From positions 930,001-994,000 of the forward strand of contig JAKZHN010000014.1 of assembly GCA_037179335.1 (NCBI GenBank): a stretch of 64,000 bases of DNA, given 5' to 3'. This stretch comes from Cyclaneusma minus (Eukaryota > Ascomycota > Leotiomycetes > Marthamycetales > Marthamycetaceae). This document shows positions 57,020 through 64,000 of the stretch, in pieces. Position numbers and translations under genes: made by a program. The notes under the pieces were generated by a model. That model was given only the letters and a program-made list of their open reading frames with translations, made no database searches and was not told the origin of the DNA. Each line of letters begins with the position of its first letter. Position 1 is the first letter of the stretch.

Positions 57020-57102
57020 CCCCTGGCTATAAAAGGGCGCTCGATCCCCACGACTTTCGATCTCCAAGAAGCGGTTTCTCTGGGGAAGTTTCCACGACCA
57101 TC
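57020..57102 (+). promoter_or_regulatory. TATA-leader cassette 16
   Basis: GGCTATAAAAGGGCGCTCGA at 57026, GACTTTCGATCTCCAAGAAG, then TTTCCACGACCATC to 57102. Confidence 0.75.
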
Positions 57103-57324
57103 TACAGGTTGAGCAACGAGCTCAAGACTGCCAGAGAGAATGGACGTGCTCTCAGCCAGCGCGATTTGGCCGACCCGTTCAAGACTCCAACGACCAGTCG
57201 CCACCACGGCATTCTCGATCCCATCGCCATTGACATCCGCGCGAAGGGTCGCAGGCGTCTCCAGAGAGAGCGGGAAATCGAGGGAGTCCGCTTGACTCCC
57301 TGGGTGAGAAGGCAGCTTGGCTAG
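57103..57324 (+). pseudogene. Family B C-terminal piece after cassette 16
   Basis: The frame begins at the cassette end: YRLSNELKTARENGRALSQR, DLADPFKTPTTSRHHGILDP and a basic helical end (KGRRRLQREREIEG). It matches the sequence after 48075 and adds a DPFKTP motif like that near 43150. An ATG (57109, MSNELKTAR) is available. Confidence 0.4.
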
Positions 57325-57751
57325 AGCAACAGCGCAAGTCCTTCGACAGCAGATGGCAGAGTCGAGGGTCGCTGGCCGGTCTGTGAGCGAGATCAAGTCG
57401 CATGGACTTCGTGAAGGTTTCCGCCAGATGATCCAGGCTCGCAAGCGCGAGACCGATATCATCCATGGAGAATGGCCTGCATCGAGTGCATCATGGAGGA
57501 GATGTTCGATTGGGGAGGGCACACACCCCGCATTGACGCCGCAGAAGCCTCGCAGGGATTGGACAATACAAGGCTCGACGAGATCAAACACCTCTTTCTC
57601 ACCATCTATTCCCCTGGATTGGAAGCCTTCTTTGAATCGAAATGGTGGTCCACGCAGGGCCTCAACAGAAGTTTGGGAACGCCCATTGGCTGAAGAGATG
57701 AAGACTGAGGTCCGCCTGAATGACGCCCGTGCCAAGGCCTCCTGGCTATAA
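57317..57751 (+). pseudogene. Gene fragments, two frames
   Basis: One frame has SVSEIKSHGLREGFRQMIQA and RKRETDIIHGEW. The overlapping frame from ATG 57472 has MACIECIMEEMFDWGGHTPR, LDNTRLDEIKHLFLTIYSPG and LEAFFESKWWSTQGLN. Together they read like one protein interrupted by a frameshift near 57480. Unrecognised. Confidence 0.4.
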
Positions 57752-57820
57752 AAGGAGGGCAGGAACCCATCGTCTTGGGATTTCCAAGAAGCCAGTTCTT
57801 TCCTGCATTGTTCCAAGGCT
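57740..57820 (+). promoter_or_regulatory. TATA-leader cassette 17
   Basis: GGCTATAAAAGGAGGGCAGG at 57745, CATCGTCTTGGGATTTCCAA, then GTTCCAAGGC. Last clear copy of the array; a very weak relative (CTGTAAGAAGAAGACAGCATC) lies at 59348. Confidence 0.7.
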
Positions 57821-57894
57821 GCCCAAGGAGGCCGAGTCACTCGCCATCGCGAGGCGCCCGCTGGCATCGCCTCTCAGCCACCTTCTGCCCGCAT

Positions 57895-58198
57895 CAACGC
57901 CCTGAAGAAGTGGGGACCAGCTGTAAAGATCGACAAGAACGCACCAGACGCCGATGAGCAGGCAGAAGCTCAATTGGCGATGACACCCCTGGCCGATGGA
58001 CCCGCCGATGGACCGAAGAAGCGGAAGCGCGGCAGCACGTCACAGTCTCGTGGTCCAACCCATCTGCCCGCAACGACGCGCAAAGCGCCCAAGTCTCGCG
58101 TCGAAGCGCTCAAGCGCCCCCAGACATCAGCACCCGCGGAAGACGCACCCTCAAAACTCGAAGCAACAATCCCCCTTGAAACTCCACAACGCCTGTGA
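57895..58198 (+). pseudogene. Basic, Pro/Ala-rich fragment
   Basis: A frame reads ALKKWGPAVKIDKNAPDADE, then MTPLADGPADGPKKRKRGST with a likely nuclear signal PKKRKR, and a Lys/Pro-rich tail to TGA 58196. Resembles a chromatin or nuclear protein tail; unrecognised. Confidence 0.35.
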
Positions 58199-58343
58199 CT
58201 TCGCCCGCTGGCAGTGCCCGTCCCTCCCTGAGCGGCAAGTCTCTCGGTTCGGCTCCGACTGGTCGAGGCAAAGGCGGCAAAGGCCTTGAGCTGCCGCCGT
58301 TTTCGCTTTCTGCTGCCGACGCGACCGAGGTTCGCTGGTCACG

Positions 58344-58526
58344 ATGGCTGTTCTCACCAAGGTCATCATGGCCTTCTCCTTGCCAGCGTTTTGCATCGGC
58401 ATCAGGGTATACGCCTCGCCCCATGACAGCCCACACGAACTGGCTGAGAAATGCAAGGAACACGGTGCTCTCGCCGTCGCCGTCTCGGTATTCATCGTCG
58501 TGACGGATCTCTTGTGCTGTAATTAG
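58344..58526 (+). CDS. 60-residue membrane peptide frame
   Basis: MAVLTKVIMAFSLPAFCIGI, a charged middle, then ALAVAVSVFIVVTDLLCC. Two hydrophobic segments. Intact but without its own cassette. Confidence 0.3.
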   Translation: MAVLTKVIMAFSLPAFCIGIRVYASPHDSPHELAEKCKEHGALAVAVSVFIVVTDLLCCN

Positions 58527-58578
58527 AGAAATGAATCCCCTTCTTTCAACCCGAGTCTTCTTGCTTCTTTGTGACCTT

Positions 58579-58690
58579 GTGAATGATCCAAGTAATGGTG
58601 AATACTTGATGTACTTTGAATTCCCCGAGTGATTCAGAGTATTTGAGTGACTCTGCATCCTCCAAGTAACTGCAAGTGCTCCAGATCATT
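58579..58690. repeat. 19-bp-period array, copy 4 (diverged)
   Basis: Units GTGAATGATCCAAGTAATG, TTTGAATTCCCCGAGTGAT, TCAGAGTATTTGAGTGACT, CTGCATCCTCCAAGTAACT and GCAAGTGCTCCAGATCATT at 19-bp spacing (one 17-bp unit). Lies just after the cassette array ends. Confidence 0.65.
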
Positions 58691-58699
58691 CAGTGGTGT

Positions 58700-59400
58700 T
58701 GATCACATTCAGGATCATGGCCATGTGAACGCCCCTGAAAAAGTATTGAAAGCTGCCCTGAGAGATTGCTCATGCTCCACGTTCAACTACTTTGAAAGGG
58801 GTTGGAGAGCTTCAATCATCCAGGACCTCAATCTCAGAATGTCTCGGCGATGTCTCGATTGCTCGTGTTCCGCATTGAATCGCGAGGAGTAGGACATCTT
58901 CACCCGCCCGGCATCTTCAACTTCGGATCTTCTCAGAGCTTCACGGAGTTGTGCTGGAACCGTCCACTAAGATCTCCCCGGTCCAACATCTCAAGAGCTT
59001 TGATCGTCCCGACGACTTGGAAAGAGCTGCCCTCTCTTAGACCTTGCGCTCCACGACCTCTTGTACACTATCCCCAGCGACGATGCCTCTACTGCCTCCC
59101 CACGAGCTGCCACTGCAGGGTTCAAGGTGTGTCAAGCCGCTGTTCAGCCTCTGATGGCCTCCTAGCACCTGTGTACTGACGTGTTTGCTCCAGCACAAGC
59201 ATCGCAGCTCCCGCATGGAAGCAAACAATGCTCACAAACAACAGACCAGCAGAAATCGAGCAACAGCACACCTGTTGTTCCGCAATCAAGCCGATCAGAG
59301 ACGATGACAACCCCATCCAAGTCCAACAAGTGACCTCTCTGTAAGAAGAAGACAGCATCCACAGAACCTGTCCTTATCGACCCAGCTGACCTCAAGTCTC
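58700..59400. other. No clear gene
   Basis: GC-balanced; several frames open but none convincing. Contains a duplicated CTTTGAAAG/TCATGCTCC motif around 58750-58800. Confidence 0.3.
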
Positions 59401-59840
59401 CCAGTGCCAGCACCCACTCCCAGGTATCGAAAGCAGCGAAGATCCCGAGTCGGAAGGCGAAATCGAGGAGGAGACAGCATCGCGAGAACTCGAACCAGCC
59501 AAGGGCCGCGACCACAGAAGACTCCTCGCAAACGCCACGAAGACCCGTGGGTCAACACCATCGAGTCGTGGGCTATCATTCTGAGGCCTTAAGGAGGAGC
59601 TCGACGGGCTCTGCCTTGAAAGCAGCCCCCCAAGAAGCAGTGTCGAATGCTTCCAAGGCCCCCAGGATCCAGCGATCGGCGCTGTGTTCCAGGATTCGAC
59701 TTCCAGCGAGGGTCGAATCCGCTGCTCGGCCTGCAGCTCCTCGCAAGTTCGGAGCTCCTTCGAAGGCGCCGAGCCCACTGGCACCGAGGCATTCATCCTG
59801 ACGCCCTCTACCACCAAGGCCGCCCCAATTCGTCGAAGTG
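59400..59840 (+). pseudogene. Disordered acidic/basic fragments
   Basis: All three sense frames are open from about 59400 to 59540; one reads ESSEDPESEGEIEEETASRE. Another frame at 59690-59830 reads EGRIRCSACSSSQVRSSFEG. Low complexity, origin unclear. Confidence 0.3.
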
Positions 59841-60451
59841 AAGCGGGCACACAAGAAGGAAGATGGCCAAGTTCGTCTGAGCTTGGTCATGGAGAACTCA
59901 TTCGATCGCACCTGCTTGTGGCCGAGAGTGGCTGTCCAGGTTGTGATTGACGAGATCTATCTTCCAGGGATTCAACAGCGAGCCGTCAGCGGCCCTAGGG
60001 GGCTTGCGATTCCAAATTTTATTGCAGCGGAAGACGAGAATGATGACTACTCAGTAATGAGATGGACGGTTTGATGGTGGATCTGCGCACCCAGATCCAG
60101 GTTAGTTTTGAGTCCTTTGCTTTCAGATGTGCCGTACTGACCTTTGTTGTTTGGATAGCCAGCGCACCCTACCCCGCCCAATCCAATACCAAAATCCCTG
60201 ATCCACTGAAGGATGCGATCTCGCTGCTCCAGACCACCCTCACAAAGGTCGACGGCATCTCTGCTATGCCCAAGTCTATCGAGGAAGGACTGTTGGGTGA
60301 TGGCAGAGAGCGACAGCTTGTCGTGGACAAGCGCTGTGACTTGATTGCTTCGATGATGGATTCTGGAGACGAACCTACAAGCGTGCCGCTCGATGTGGCG
60401 CTGGGTGCTGCAAAGGCCCATCTGAGGTCTTCGACCTCCAGTCATCTCTGA
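59838..60451 (+). pseudogene. Composite of families E, D, B and C
   Basis: In order: HKKEDGQVRLSLVMEN (as at 44903), MDGLMVDLRTQIQ (as at 45026), an intron with GTTAGT donor at 60101, TACTGAC branch and GATAG acceptor at 60158, then DPLKDAISLLQTTLTKVDGI and AMPKSIEEGLLG (as at 47811), then VVDKRCDLIASMM (as at 44145). The spliced frame does not stay open, while the unspliced one does (ATG 60062 to TGA 60449, 129 residues). It shows the same pieces arranged in a different order from the copies upstream. Confidence 0.5.
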
Positions 60452-60787
60452 GATCCCGGCTGACGGCGAGCCTCTCCTGAGGCCGGCGTAGGACCAAGGC
60501 CCTCAAACGGCCTCTACGCCGGTATGCTGCCACAGATGCGCGCCTTCCACCTCTTCAACCCGAGTGGCCCCAATGTATCGCAAAGAATGAACGACGGCAC
60601 TTATCGTGCCGTCCTTCCCCTCCGCAATGCATTCGGCGAAAGATGCGGTGCTGCAAGTCTTCGAAGGAGCGTCGAATTCTTTCAGGGCCGCTACAGAGCC
60701 CCATGTCTTCTGTTCTCGGCAGCGACACCGACAGCGAGCAGGGTAACGCAGGATGCCAGGATCCCAGGATGGTGACAACATCTTGGG

Positions 60788-60883
60788 TCTGAATTTGCCA
60801 CTCTGCTATGGTGGTTAACGGAACTGGTTTGCCTCCCGTGGCAAATCAACCTGAAACCACCACAGCGGAGTGGCAAATCCAGA
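60788..60883. repeat. 29-bp inverted repeat with nested palindrome
   Basis: 60788-60816 (TCTGAATTTGCCACTCTGCT...) is the inverse of 60855-60883 at 26 of 29 positions; all three differences are transitions. The loop contains a second palindrome TTTGCC...GGCAAA (60828-60845). Confidence 0.9.
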
Positions 60884-61019
60884 CTTGTACCATTCATCGG
60901 AATCGTCAATGAAGATCAAGACTTGCTTGTGTTGCGACCTTCGACCACCTGCCTGATCAAGCCCTCGAAATCATCGTCCTCGGAGATGGCAAGGAATTCG
61001 CCAGGGGACTGGAGACTGG

Positions 61020-61265
61020 AACCTATGTTCCAGTTCTTCAGGTTCTATGGCTATGAAATTGACCATCTCCTGGCCGACTCAGACGATACTCGTATGGGTG
61101 TCTTCTCCTGCGTCCTCGATTCGGTAAGTTGAACTCCTGCTCTTGCTCTCGATGATCTTTGGCCCCTGATGTGTTGTGATGGCTGACTTGTTGTTCTTTC
61201 AGATTCGAGCCGAGAAACGACCAGTGGATGGCTGTTTCTGCGTCTGGCTCCCCGCAAAAAAATAA
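61020..61265 (+). pseudogene. Intron-containing gene fragment, unknown
   Basis: Frame MFQFFRFYGYEIDHLLADSD, RMGVFSCVLDS, intron 61125-61200 (GTAAGT...GGCTGAC...TTTCAG), then IRAEKRPVDGCFCVWLPAKK and TAA. Another frame upstream reads LEIIVLGDGKEFARGLETGT. TGCGACCTTCGACCACCTGC occurs both at 60939 and 61289. Confidence 0.4.
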
Positions 61266-61320
61266 GGAGATGGCACGAGTTGTCGTCCTGCGACCTTCGA
61301 CCACCTGCCTGCCCCGGAGA

Positions 61321-61470
61321 CATGGAAGCGGACCTCGCCAAGTCCATCCACCACGCCCGTTACCTGATCTGCCAGCGCCACATCCGTGTTGGCAGGCAGA
61401 TCGTTAAGGTCCCATCTTGGGTTGTCCGTCTCGACTCGCGGAAGCACATCGACTTCGCGCCTCTCTTCCA
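61321..61470 (+). pseudogene. Ribosomal protein S9 (uS4) fragment
   Basis: Frame EADLAKSIHHARYLICQRHI, RVGRQIVKVPSWVVRLDSRK, HIDFAP. LAKSIHHARVLIRQRHIRVGxQIVxVPSxxVRLDSxKHIDFA is the S4 RNA-binding region and C-terminus of eukaryotic uS4. The copy carries several substitutions at conserved sites (L-I-R to L-I-C, S-F to S-W) and ends before the Gly/Arg-rich tail, replaced by QWGARAFLP. About 45 of some 190 residues are present, so it is not a functional ribosomal gene. Confidence 0.85.
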
Positions 61471-61724
61471 GTGGGGGGCGCGTGCCTTCCTTCCGATGGG
61501 GGGCACGCGGCCGTCGTCCTGATGGGGGCCTGGTCGCGTGCCTCCCGGCGGTTCGGTAGCCAGCAATGCGCAAAGAAACCCAAACCAGCATGTTCCGAAG
61601 CAAAATGGTCATGCTGGAGCCGCCAAAAACGAAGTCTGTAAGATGGAGCTCCGCATCTTCCCAGTCGTGGCATCGACCATGTGATTCGCGATGCCTCGGA
61701 GTACAAGTCCGTTTCCCGAGTCTG

Positions 61725-61810
61725 TCCGCGCGTTCCTGGGACCCCTCATCGACAAAGACATCCCTCGTTCGAAAGCTGACCCTGGTCTATCAGCAATTGT
61801 TGATGGCTGG
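61725..61810 (+). pseudogene. Family A, third copy
   Basis: VRAFLGPLIDKDIPRSKADP then GLSAIVDGW; matches 44248-44325 at nearly every residue. Preceded by VIRDASEYKSVSR in a neighbouring frame. Confidence 0.65.
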
Positions 61811-61921
61811 CAGTCACGGTTGGCGGAAGTGGATGGTGGGTGGATGAAGGGGTGAACGGCAGTTGTTGGACAATTTTCGATGTCGCTGGCGATGTCGTCG
61901 GTTGTTGGTGTTCGAGTCTGG

Positions 61922-62147
61922 GTGAGTTCGCTTCTGCTGTCTTGTGTGGCAAGGATCGATGATGCTAACTTTGAGTAGTACGAGGAGAAGTCCGAGGTCG
62001 AGGCTCCCAAGACGCCTGCCTGCCGCTGCCGTCAACGGTAAGGCCAAGAAGGATGCCAAAGCCGACGAGTCTTCCGACTCTGATGCCGAGATGAAGGATG
62101 CCCAAGCTGCCAAGGCTGAACCTTCGAGCACGACGTGCTTTGGATGA
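61922..62147 (+). pseudogene. Last-exon fragment, nucleolar-type acidic/Lys tail
   Basis: An intron 61922-61978 (GTGAGT...GCTAAC...GAGTAG) precedes YEEKSEVEAPKTP. After a one-base shift the sequence continues AAAVNGKAKKDAKADESSDS and DAEMKDAQAAKAEPSST to TGA 62145. The KKDAK...SSDSDAEMKD tail resembles C-termini of nucleolar proteins such as Nop56/Nop58, but such tails are not diagnostic. Confidence 0.35.
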
Positions 62148-62346
62148 TCTGGAGGCATGGTGGTGGAGTCGTTTGTTCGAGTTCGAGGGATCGAGGAGTG
62201 GTGGGATGGTGGAGTCGACGGGTCGACGGGTCGGTGTAGATAGCCGTGTACAAGTACATGTAGAAAATTGAAAGAGTTAGCATCAGCCGGGCCTCCCGAG
62301 CATTGAGTGATTGGCGTGACCTGAGCGATTCGGATTGAAGGCATCC

Positions 62347-62706
62347 ATGCGAACGGCGGAGCAGATGATGGCTCAGCAGTGGGGGTATTCGAGAAGTGTT
62401 CGTGACACTTCGAAGGAGATTGTTGGCGAGGTGAGCTGTTCAAGGGGTAAGCGATCCGCGATCGAGAGAAGTCGACAACTGTTGACAAAGCTAACTCGTA
62501 TCGAACAGGAAAAGCTCGAAGTTGTTGAAGAGTTCGGACGGAACAGCGCCGCGACAGTCGTTGATGATCTCTTGGCGCCGCTCGTCATGAAAATTCTCGT
62601 GCGCTCAGCTACAACCCCAGACTATTTTCAGATACTGGAAATATTCTTGATAATTCGAAATATTCCAATTACTCGGGATATCTCTGAATACTTGGAATAT
62701 TCCTAA
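62347..62706 (+). CDS. Two-exon 93-residue frame running into 19-bp array
   Basis: Exon 62347-62430 (MRTAEQMMAQQWGYSRSVRD ... IVGE), intron 62431-62508 (GTGAGC, GCTAAC branch, GAACAG), exon 62509-62706 (EKLEVVEEFGRNSAATVVDD, LLAPLVMKILVRS). The splice keeps frame. The last 25 codons are read from the 19-bp array (ILEIFLIIRNIPITRDISEY), so the natural C-terminus was probably replaced. Unrecognised. Confidence 0.4.
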   Translation: MRTAEQMMAQQWGYSRSVRDTSKEIVGEVSCSRGKRSAIERSRQLLTKLTRIEQEKLEVVEEFGRNSAATVVDDLLAPLVMKILVRSATTPDYFQILEIFLIIRNIPITRDISEYLEYS

Positions 62707-62746
62707 TTATTCGAGATATTGTCAATTATTAGGAATATTCCTAGTT
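62633..62746. repeat. 19-bp-period array, copy 5
   Basis: Six units at exact 19-bp spacing: TACTGGAAATATTCTTGAT, AATTCGAAATATTCCAATT, ACTCGGGATATCTCTGAAT, ACTTGGAATATTCCTAATT, ATTCGAGATATTGTCAATT, ATTAGGAATATTCCTAGTT. Marks the right edge of the mosaic, 230 bp before an intact gene. Confidence 0.85.
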
Positions 62747-62759
62747 CTCCGGGGGGTCC

Positions 62760-62976
62760 AGGGTGAGTGCAGAGGGCATAGGACGGCGCCCAGACGGTAG
62801 AGCTTTGGCACTAGCGGCCGCCCCCGGATTCTCCTCCCTCTGCCCCACCAGATCGTCAACGCTACCTTACCTCACCGCGACGTAGCTCACCGCGACCTTC
62901 AAACTCCATCTTCTTCACCCACACCTCTCCTCTCATCCCCGTGCTTCTTTCTGAGAAGCCCCATTCGTCTCCAAGC
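62760..62976 (+). promoter_or_regulatory. Promoter/5' leader of phosphoesterase gene
   Basis: GC-rich start then a long CT-rich leader (CCATCTTCTTCACCCACACC). TACCTCACCGCGACGTAGCTCACCGCGAC carries a direct repeat CTCACCGCGAC. Confidence 0.4.
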
Positions 62977-64000
62977 ATGGATCAGGATGTCATTGCCTCA
63001 GAAGAGAGGTTCCTGCCAACCCCAGTCCTGGATCCTGCCGCAGAAGAAAGGTACCAGACGGCTCGAAAGCGAGCTCTGGACAATGACATGTACGTGCCTA
63101 GCCGCCACGCCTTCTTCACTGAGCCACAGCCCGCCGTCGAGGTGGAGCCCGAGCCTGAGAAAGAATCCTTGAAGAAGAGGCTCATCGCAATCTTCTTCCG
63201 CGATTCTCCATTCGCGCCCAAGACCCTCCTCGACCAACTCATAACCTCTCCCCTCCTCACCGTCATCACGTGGATCTACAAGGTCACCCTGAAGCTCCGC
63301 GGTCCCCCTTTCAAGGTACCACCCGAGAGCCACCGCATCCGCGTGGTGTGTATCAGCGATACCCACTCTAACACTCCGACCGATTTGATCCCTGATGGCG
63401 ACCTGCTCATCCACGCCGGGGATTTGACCAGCACCGGTCGGTTCTCAGATATCCAAGCTGCTCTTAATTGGTTGGATACATTGCCCCACCCACAGAAGGT
63501 GGTTATCGCAGGCAACCACGACAGCTTTTTCGATGAGAGGTCCAAGCACCCGGAGGACGCAGGCCCCTTGAAGGATCTGAACTTCAGGAACGAGAATATC
63601 ACGTTCTTGCAGAACGAGGTGACTACGTTGGTGTTTGAACGTGCCCGTCGCAGAATCAACATCTACGGTGCTGCCGATATTCCTGCTTGCGGTGGCGATG
63701 ACATGGCGTATGTTTTTCTCACCTGTTTTCGCATCTCCACACACCTATCTCTCTCACATTTTCACACATATCTGTTTCAGCCTCAATCCTCCTCCCCATC
63801 TCTCCATACCACTTACCCTACCTTCAGCCCCACTCCCTCAATTCATGCCACACTCACTAACGCACCCACAGCTTCCAGTACCTCCCCACCGCCGCCCCCT
63901 GGTCCAGCCGAAGCATCTTCCTCAGCACCGACATCCTCGTAACCCACACACCACCCTTCGCCCACCTCGACAACGCCGGCATGGGCTGCCCTACCCTCCT
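62977..64000 (+). CDS. Calcineurin-like metallophosphoesterase (partial, 3' cut by window)
   Basis: ATG at 62977 (MDQDVIASEERFLPTPVLDP). Exon 1 runs to 63707; intron 63708-63871 (GTATGT, CACTAAC branch, CACAG; 164 bp) splices in frame. Metal-binding motifs appear in family order: CISDTHS (D-x-H), HAGDLT (GD), AGNHD (GNHD) and, after the intron, VTHTPPFAHLD and GMGCPTLL (H-x-PP, GxGC). This is the MPPED/UPF0046-type subgroup of small phosphoesterases. An N-terminal extension of about 125 residues has a hydrophobic stretch (TSPLLTVITWIYKVTLKL) that could be a membrane contact. The C-terminus lies outside the window. The exact substrate is unknown for most fungal members. The gene looks intact. 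Confidence 0.9.

Noticed and set aside
42249..57820. Integrated large DNA virus with a shared gene promoter
   Set aside because: One strand, about one promoter per kb and unknown frames fit a virus at first sight. However, the recognisable pieces are fungal-type cell genes with spliceosomal introns, bodies are truncated, and no capsid, polymerase or packaging motif was seen.
56944..57867. 307-codon minus-strand frame
   Set aside because: Opposite cassettes 16 and 17 and their bodies; contains the antisense of TATA-leader sequence (for example PFIARGC / SFYSQEAL). No domain recognised.
39526..62750. Starship-type giant transposon
   Set aside because: No tyrosine-recombinase (captain) gene or its motifs seen, and cargo is fragments rather than intact genes. 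The 19-bp arrays are not simple direct terminal repeats.
1..64000. tRNA and rRNA genes
   Set aside because: I scanned for A/B-box-like and GGTTCGAnTCC patterns and for conserved rRNA blocks and found no convincing match by eye; a covariance-model search would be needed to exclude them.

Overview
The window looks like a chromosome segment of a filamentous ascomycete (Pezizomycotina). It has short introns with GTRAGT donors and CTAAC/CTGAC branch points, CT-rich leaders, a small GPI-type cell-wall protein, an F-box protein and a calcineurin-like phosphoesterase. Long AT-rich blocks carry C-to-T/G-to-A (RIP-type) damage and alternate with GC-balanced islands.

Layout. 1-18.6 kb is AT-rich and made of mutated transposons: two copies of one LTR retroelement lie head to head (LTRs at 5453-5662 and 7692-7906), with a 672-bp MULE-like MITE between them. 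A third LTR at 14299-14507 has kept its C and G. 18.6-25.4 kb is a fairly ordinary island: an F-box gene with a nonsense codon at position 6, an intergenic inverted repeat and a GPI-anchored protein gene. 25.4-30.7 kb is a first mosaic of gene fragments (including a Wee1-like piece) studded with a repeated hairpin. 30.7-39.5 kb is a second RIP-damaged block that ends in a hAT-like MITE. 39.5-62.7 kb is a second, larger mosaic. 62.98-64 kb is the start of an intact metallophosphoesterase gene.

The centre of interest is the second mosaic. Between 42.2 and 57.8 kb a promoter-leader cassette occurs 17 times, always on the plus strand, spaced about 0.4-2.2 kb. It consists of (C/G)CTATAAAAGGC, then a conserved stretch ending in CTCCCCAAGAACA, then usually CACGCCATC. 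Each copy is followed by a different short coding body. Several bodies are pieces of ordinary cell genes: a RING E3 ligase, a septin, an NFX1-type helicase and, just outside the array, ribosomal protein S9. Others are unrecognised but recur two or three times in different contexts. All recognised fragments are in sense orientation, and some keep introns. Arrays with a 19-bp period occur at 25.2, 39.9, 53.6, 58.6 and 62.7 kb, mostly at the edges of the mosaics. The simplest reading is a locus where one promoter cassette has been duplicated and joined to genomic gene fragments. Whether this makes new genes or only debris cannot be decided from sequence alone.

In the AT-rich blocks the surviving C and G are almost all in GpC dinucleotides, which is not the classical CpA-targeted RIP pattern.
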